Assembly (NCBI GenBank): GCA_031400505.1
Contig: JANNPZ010000084.1
Location: 62,001 to 126,000 of the forward strand
DNA length: 64,000 nt
Origin: JAIYDJ01 sp031400505
Lineage (GTDB): Bacteria > Pseudomonadota > Alphaproteobacteria > Rhodobacterales > Rhodobacteraceae
Direction of reading: 5' to 3'
Every line of letters starts with the position of its first letter. Positions within the stretch are counted from its first letter, which is position 1. Both the position numbers and the translations under genes were made by a program. Below, one piece after another: positions 60,372 to 64,000 of the stretch. The notes below the pieces were generated by a model. That model was not told where the DNA came from and did not search any database. It saw only the letters and a program-made list of their open reading frames with translations.

Positions 60372-61615
60372 ATCAAGAACTCTGACAGGATTTCGTCGTT
60401 TGTGATGTCGCGGTAGGCAAAACTTGCCGCATCCAGTTGCGCGAACAGACGGTCAAAACTCGCAGCTTCCTTGGTTTCAATTCCGATCAAAACAGACCCG
60501 AAGTTGCGGGCTGATTTCTTGAGGTATTCAAACCTCGCGATATCGTCTTGCGGACCCAGCATCGCCAGAAACTCGCGCAAGGCACCGGGACGCTGCGGCA
60601 TGCGCAGAATGAAATATTTTTTCACGCCGGAATGTCGCTGGGCACGCTCTTTGACTTCGGGCAACCGTTCGAAGTCGAAATTGCCGCCCGACGTCACGCA
60701 GATGACCGTCTTTCCTGCGATCTGATCCGCAAGATCGGGCAACACATCGACCGTCAGCGCCCCCGCGGGCTCCAGAACGATGCCTTCAACGTTCAGCATT
60801 TCCAGCATTGTCACGCAAATCCGATCCTCGGGGGCCAGCAGGACCTCTTCCGGCCTGACCCAGGACAAAAGGCGATAGTTCGCCTCGCCCAGCCGCGCGA
60901 CGGCGGCTCCGTCGACAAAAGAGTTCACCCGCGCAAGTTTGACCGGTTCTTGCGCCAGCAAGGCCGCAGTCAGGCTGGCTCCGCCCACAGGTTCGACAAA
61001 GCGAAATTCAGTCATCGGCGACAGCGCCCGCAAATAGGCGGTCACCCCCGACGACAGCCCACCCCCACCGACAGGCAAAATCACCATATCGGGCGACCGA
61101 CCTAACTGCTCGAGCAACTCGACCGCGACCGACGCCTGCCCCTCGATCACGTCCGGATCGTCGAACGGCGACAGGAAATGCGCGCCTTCGTCGATACAGA
61201 ACGCCTGTGCCGCCGCCAGCGTCTGGTCAAAATAGTCCCCGGTCAGCATGATCCGCACCGCATCGCCGCCAAAAGCCCGGGTCTTGTCAATCTTCTGCTG
61301 CGGCGTCGTCACCGGCATGAAAATCGTTCCCGTCGCCCCGAAATGCCGGCAAGCAAAGGCCACCCCCTGTGCGTGATTGCCGGCGCTGGCACAGACAAAC
61401 GCCGTCACCTCGGGCCGGCGCAGCCGCAACTTGCGCATCGCGGTAAATGCGCCGCGGAGCTTGTAGCTGCGCACCGGCGACAGGTCCTCACGTTTCAGCC
61501 AGATCTCGGCATTATAACGCTTCGACAGATGTTCGTTGCGCTGCAGCGGCGTGCGGGGAAACAAATCGCGCAAGGCGCGGGTGGATTGGCGGGCGGCATC
61601 GACAAAATCGGTCAT
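60368..61615 (-). CDS. ilvA: Threonine ammonia-lyase (dehydratase)
   Basis: A 415-residue PLP enzyme giving 2-oxobutanoate for isoleucine. The PLP lysine is Lys52 in VRSYKLRGAFTAMRKL. Other landmarks are ASAGNHAQGVAFACRHFG, VGGGGLSSGVTAYLRAL and EPAGALTVDV. The C-terminal 80 residues form one ACT-like domain (YFILRMPQRPGALREFLAML), as in the shorter form of the enzyme. The ATG at 61615 starts the fold; the frame upstream is unrelated. Divergent from argG with 99 bases between. Confidence 0.95.
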   Translation of the reverse strand: MTDFVDAARQSTRALRDLFPRTPLQRNEHLSKRYNAEIWLKREDLSPVRSYKLRGAFTAMRKLRLRRPEVTAFVCASAGNHAQGVAFACRHFGATGTIFMPVTTPQQKIDKTRAFGGDAVRIMLTGDYFDQTLAAAQAFCIDEGAHFLSPFDDPDVIEGQASVAVELLEQLGRSPDMVILPVGGGGLSSGVTAYLRALSPMTEFRFVEPVGGASLTAALLAQEPVKLARVNSFVDGAAVARLGEANYRLLSWVRPEEVLLAPEDRICVTMLEMLNVEGIVLEPAGALTVDVLPDLADQIAGKTVICVTSGGNFDFERLPEVKERAQRHSGVKKYFILRMPQRPGALREFLAMLGPQDDIARFEYLKKSARNFGSVLIGIETKEAASFDRLFAQLDAASFAYRDITNDEILSEFLI

Positions 61616-61714
61616 CCCCCTGCATAGCGTGCAGCGCGCGCAAGGCCAATCGGTCTTGTTCCCCCCTGCAAAAGCCAATAGAGGCGATTTCCAGTCACCA
61701 GAAGGAGCTTGATC

Positions 61715-62962
61715 ATGTCCGCCGCACGCCTGTCTGCGCCGAAAAGAGTCGTTCTCGCCTATTCCGGCGGCCTGGATACCTCGATCATCCTGAAATGGTT
61801 GCAAAACGAATATGGCTGCGAGGTGATCACATTCACCGCCGATCTGGGCCAGGGCGAAGAACTGGAGCCCGCGCGGGCCAAGGCGATCTTGCTCGGCATC
61901 AAGCCCCGGAACATCCACATTGAGGATGTCCGTGAAGAATTCGTGCGCGACTTCGTGTTCCCGATGTTTCGCGCCAACGCGCTTTATGAGGGGCTTTACC
62001 TGTTGGGCACCTCGATCGCCCGTCCCCTGATCGCCAAACGTCTGGTCGAGATTGCAGCGGAAACCGGGGCCGATGCCGTGGCGCATGGTGCTACCGGCAA
62101 GGGCAACGATCAGGTGCGGTTTGAATTGTCGGCCCTCGCGCTGAACCCGCATCTGCGCGTGATCGCACCCTGGCGCGAATGGTCGCTACAAAGCCGCACG
62201 CAGCTTTTGGCCTATGCCGAGGCCAACCAGATCCCGATTGCCAAGGACAAGCGCGGCGAGGCGCCGTTCTCGGTCGATGCCAACCTGTTGCACACCTCTT
62301 CCGAGGGCAAGGTTCTGGAAAACCCGGCCGAGGAAGCGCCCGACTATGTCTATCAGCGCGTGACACCGGTGGAACAGGCCCCGGACCAAGCCGAGATGGT
62401 CGAAGTCACCTTCGAACGCGGCGATGCAGTGGCCATCGACGGCGTGCCGATGTCGCCCGCCACCCTGCTGACCAAACTCAACGAGTTGGGTGCCAGACAC
62501 GGCGTCGGCGTCCTGGACCTCGTGGAAAACCGCTTCGTCGGGATGAAATCCCGCGGCATCTACGAAACCCCTGGCGGCACGATCCTGCTCGAAGCGCATC
62601 GCGGCATCGAGCAGATCACGCTGGATGCAGGTGCAGGGCATCTGAAAGACAGCATCATGCCTCGCTATGCCGAGCTGATTTACAACGGCTTCTGGTTCAG
62701 CCCGGAACGCGAGATGCTGCAAGCCCTGATCGACAAAAGCCAAGAGCATGTGACAGGCACCGTTCGCGTCAAACTCTACAAAGGCAGCGCCCGCACCGTC
62801 GCCCGCTGGTCCGATCACTCGCTTTACAGCGAGAAACATGTGACCTTCGAAGAAGACGCCGGCGCCTACGACCAGAAGGATGCCGCAGGCTTCATCCGCC
62901 TGAACGCGCTGCGCCTGAAACTGATCGCCACGCGGAACGCAAGGGTCGCGGGCAAACGCTGA
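61715..62962 (+). CDS. argG: Argininosuccinate synthase
   Basis: The 415-residue enzyme joins citrulline and aspartate using ATP in arginine synthesis. The ATP loop is VVLAYSGGLDTSIILKWL, followed by GCEVITFTADLGQGEELEPA, AVAHGATGKGNDQVRFEL and the SRGIYETPGGTILLEAHR region. The ATG at 61715 has AAGGAG 7 bases ahead; an upstream TTG is not needed. It shares arginine synthesis with argJ elsewhere in the window. A hairpin follows the gene. Confidence 0.97.
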   Translation: MSAARLSAPKRVVLAYSGGLDTSIILKWLQNEYGCEVITFTADLGQGEELEPARAKAILLGIKPRNIHIEDVREEFVRDFVFPMFRANALYEGLYLLGTSIARPLIAKRLVEIAAETGADAVAHGATGKGNDQVRFELSALALNPHLRVIAPWREWSLQSRTQLLAYAEANQIPIAKDKRGEAPFSVDANLLHTSSEGKVLENPAEEAPDYVYQRVTPVEQAPDQAEMVEVTFERGDAVAIDGVPMSPATLLTKLNELGARHGVGVLDLVENRFVGMKSRGIYETPGGTILLEAHRGIEQITLDAGAGHLKDSIMPRYAELIYNGFWFSPEREMLQALIDKSQEHVTGTVRVKLYKGSARTVARWSDHSLYSEKHVTFEEDAGAYDQKDAAGFIRLNALRLKLIATRNARVAGKR

Positions 62963-62995
62963 TCATTTTCTGTCTTTAAATATCCCACAGGGGGT

Positions 62996-63018
62996 CCGGG
63001 GGGTGTGAAACCCCCCGG
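62996..63018. terminator. Hairpin between argG and bchO
   Basis: CCGGGGGG and CCCCCCGG form a perfect 8-bp stem around TGTGAAA, followed on the plus strand by CCTTTCC. It lies 33 bases after argG and 15 before the bchO stop on the other strand, so it probably ends one or both transcripts. The T-tract is poor. Confidence 0.6.
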
Positions 63019-63032
63019 CCTTTCCGCAAACG

Positions 63033-63878
63033 CTACGCCAGAAACGGCAGCACCACCCCCGCCACCGCGCCCGCATCCTCTTCCTGCATCAAATGCCCCA
63101 ACCCCGGCAGGTTCACCCACACCGCCCCTGGGATCTGCCCCGTCGCCTTCTCTGACACTCCCGGTGGCACGGTGGCGTCGTTTGCCCCGGTGATCAGCAA
63201 CACCCGCGCCGAAACACCCGGCAATCGCGCGAACAACCCCTCCAGTTTCCATTGCGCCATCATCAACAGCGCCGCATCGACATGGCCCGGCATCTGCAAC
63301 AGCCGCAGATATTGCCCAAGCCCCGCCGCATCGATCTTCGACCCGGTCGAGGCCAGCAGCGCCGCCACCCGATCCGGCGTGCCAGAGAGCCGCGAAAACA
63401 CCTGCGGCACAAAGGGCGTCGCCGCCAGCAGTTTCGCCATCAACGGAAAGAGCCACCCCGCCGCCCCGTCAAACGTCCCCAGCGCCGCGTTGACCCCGAC
63501 CACCCGCGCCACCGGCATCATCTCGGCCAGCCGCAGCGCAAGCGCCCCTCCCGCCGAATGGCCGATCACTGCATGGGGATGCCAGCCCTGCCCCGCGCAA
63601 AGCGCCGCGATATCCTCGGCCATCGCGTCCAGACCGCACCGCCGGCGCGACCCCATCCGGGTAAAGCCCTGCCCCGGCAGATCAATCGCCACCACACGGT
63701 AGCCCGCCAATAGTGGCATCAGGTAGCGCCACGAATGCGTCGCCCCCCCTGCCCCATGCAGCAGCAAGACCAGCGGCCCCGCCCCCATCTCTTGCACATG
63801 CCAAAGATGCGGACGGCACGCGATGCGCCGCGAGGTGTCGCGCAGCGGCCAGTCGGCAGGCAGGCGCAGCGGCGTCAT
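63033..63878 (-). CDS. bchO: BchO, magnesium-chelatase accessory alpha/beta hydrolase
   Basis: A 281-residue alpha/beta hydrolase-fold protein of the BchO family found in the bchIDO group of anoxygenic phototrophs; its exact role in Mg insertion into protoporphyrin is unproven. The family-typical WHVQEMGAGPLVLLLHGAGG, the nucleophile elbow VIGHSAGGALALRLAEMM (Ser108) and the central LGTFDGAAGWLFPLMAKLLA match. The ATG directly follows the stop of bchD (TAGATG), so the two are coupled. Confidence 0.87.
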   Translation of the reverse strand: MTPLRLPADWPLRDTSRRIACRPHLWHVQEMGAGPLVLLLHGAGGATHSWRYLMPLLAGYRVVAIDLPGQGFTRMGSRRRCGLDAMAEDIAALCAGQGWHPHAVIGHSAGGALALRLAEMMPVARVVGVNAALGTFDGAAGWLFPLMAKLLAATPFVPQVFSRLSGTPDRVAALLASTGSKIDAAGLGQYLRLLQMPGHVDAALLMMAQWKLEGLFARLPGVSARVLLITGANDATVPPGVSEKATGQIPGAVWVNLPGLGHLMQEEDAGAVAGVVLPFLA

Positions 63879-64000
63879 CTATCCCTCCAATGCCGCAGAC
63901 AACACCGCCGACAGACGCTGCGCATCCGCGCGTGGCAGCGGGATATAGGGCGCATCCAGCAACCCCGCCAGCACATGCAGGCTGGCTTGCGGCCGGTTGC
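63879..64000 (-). CDS. bchD: Mg-chelatase subunit D, 3' end only
   Basis: The last 39 codons of a minus-strand gene run in from the right edge, ending at the TAG directly before bchO. The peptide HVLAGLLDAPYIPLPRADAQ and the following RLSAVLSAALEG resemble the C-terminus of BchD, and position before bchO fits. BchD works with BchI and BchH to insert Mg into protoporphyrin IX. Assignment rests on a short C-terminal end and on context. Confidence 0.7.
   Translation of the reverse strand, partial: NRPQASLHVLAGLLDAPYIPLPRADAQRLSAVLSAALEG

Noticed and set aside
62971..63018. Insertion sequence end or attachment site at the argG-bchO border
   Set aside because: The inverted repeat is a simple GC hairpin in a terminator position; no transposase, target duplication or matching second copy is seen.
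1..64000. CRISPR array, prophage or integron
   Set aside because: No spaced direct repeats, no cas, integrase, capsid or terminase-like protein was found on either strand.

Overview
The window is about 64 kb of a high-GC alphaproteobacterial chromosome. Protein family content, very dense packing (many 1 to 25 bp overlaps) and frequent GTG/TTG starts fit the Rhodobacterales (Rhodobacteraceae/Roseobacter group). The right edge carries bchO and the 3' end of bchD (bacteriochlorophyll synthesis), so the organism is probably an anoxygenic phototroph. It has a Gram-negative envelope (TamA/TamB, OmpA domain, lipoproteins, SecA). I see no rRNA, tRNA, CRISPR array, insertion sequence or prophage; this is mostly core chromosome with one likely accessory insertion.

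Left part (1-16.0 kb): 3' part of comM; gshB; a yraN-rsmI pair divergent from a LpoA/YraM-like lipoprotein; glnD and murJ overlapping by 4 bp; a convergent rhomboid-like protein that has lost its catalytic residues; trpS; a strong terminator; a VOC protein; then a minus-strand run of a DNA methyltransferase-nuclease fusion, aroC, a possible micro-ORF, a DUF1491 gene and recO. The methyltransferase is the clearest accessory gene and has an AT-richer centre.

Middle (16.0-34.6 kb): a TPP riboswitch controls thiBPQ (thiamine import). Then come radC, a periplasmic binding-protein/OmpA fusion, an unknown membrane-anchored periplasmic protein, secA, a periplasmic parvulin, argJ, mutT and a 46-codon orphan small gene. 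A bidirectional terminator separates these from the classical minus-strand rimP-nusA-rnpM-infB operon.

Right part (34.6-64 kb): pip, ubiG and an aldo/keto reductase; the tamA-tamB operon; a YihY/BrkB protein; a comF-grxC-nitrilase-marR operon; a motif-I-less methyltransferase with hemH; a 60-residue secreted/membrane peptide; two L,D-transpeptidases around a CAP-domain lipoprotein; a long minus-strand run (hslO, NUDIX, cca, two equal-length ABC exporters, a TrmA/RlmD-type methyltransferase); a NUDIX gene; a REC-PP2C phosphatase divergent from a lone HPt protein; ilvA divergent from argG; and bchO-bchD. Most genes are housekeeping. The observations most worth checking are the pseudo-rhomboid, the mosaic methyltransferase-nuclease, the REC-PP2C/HPt pair and the two small proteins.
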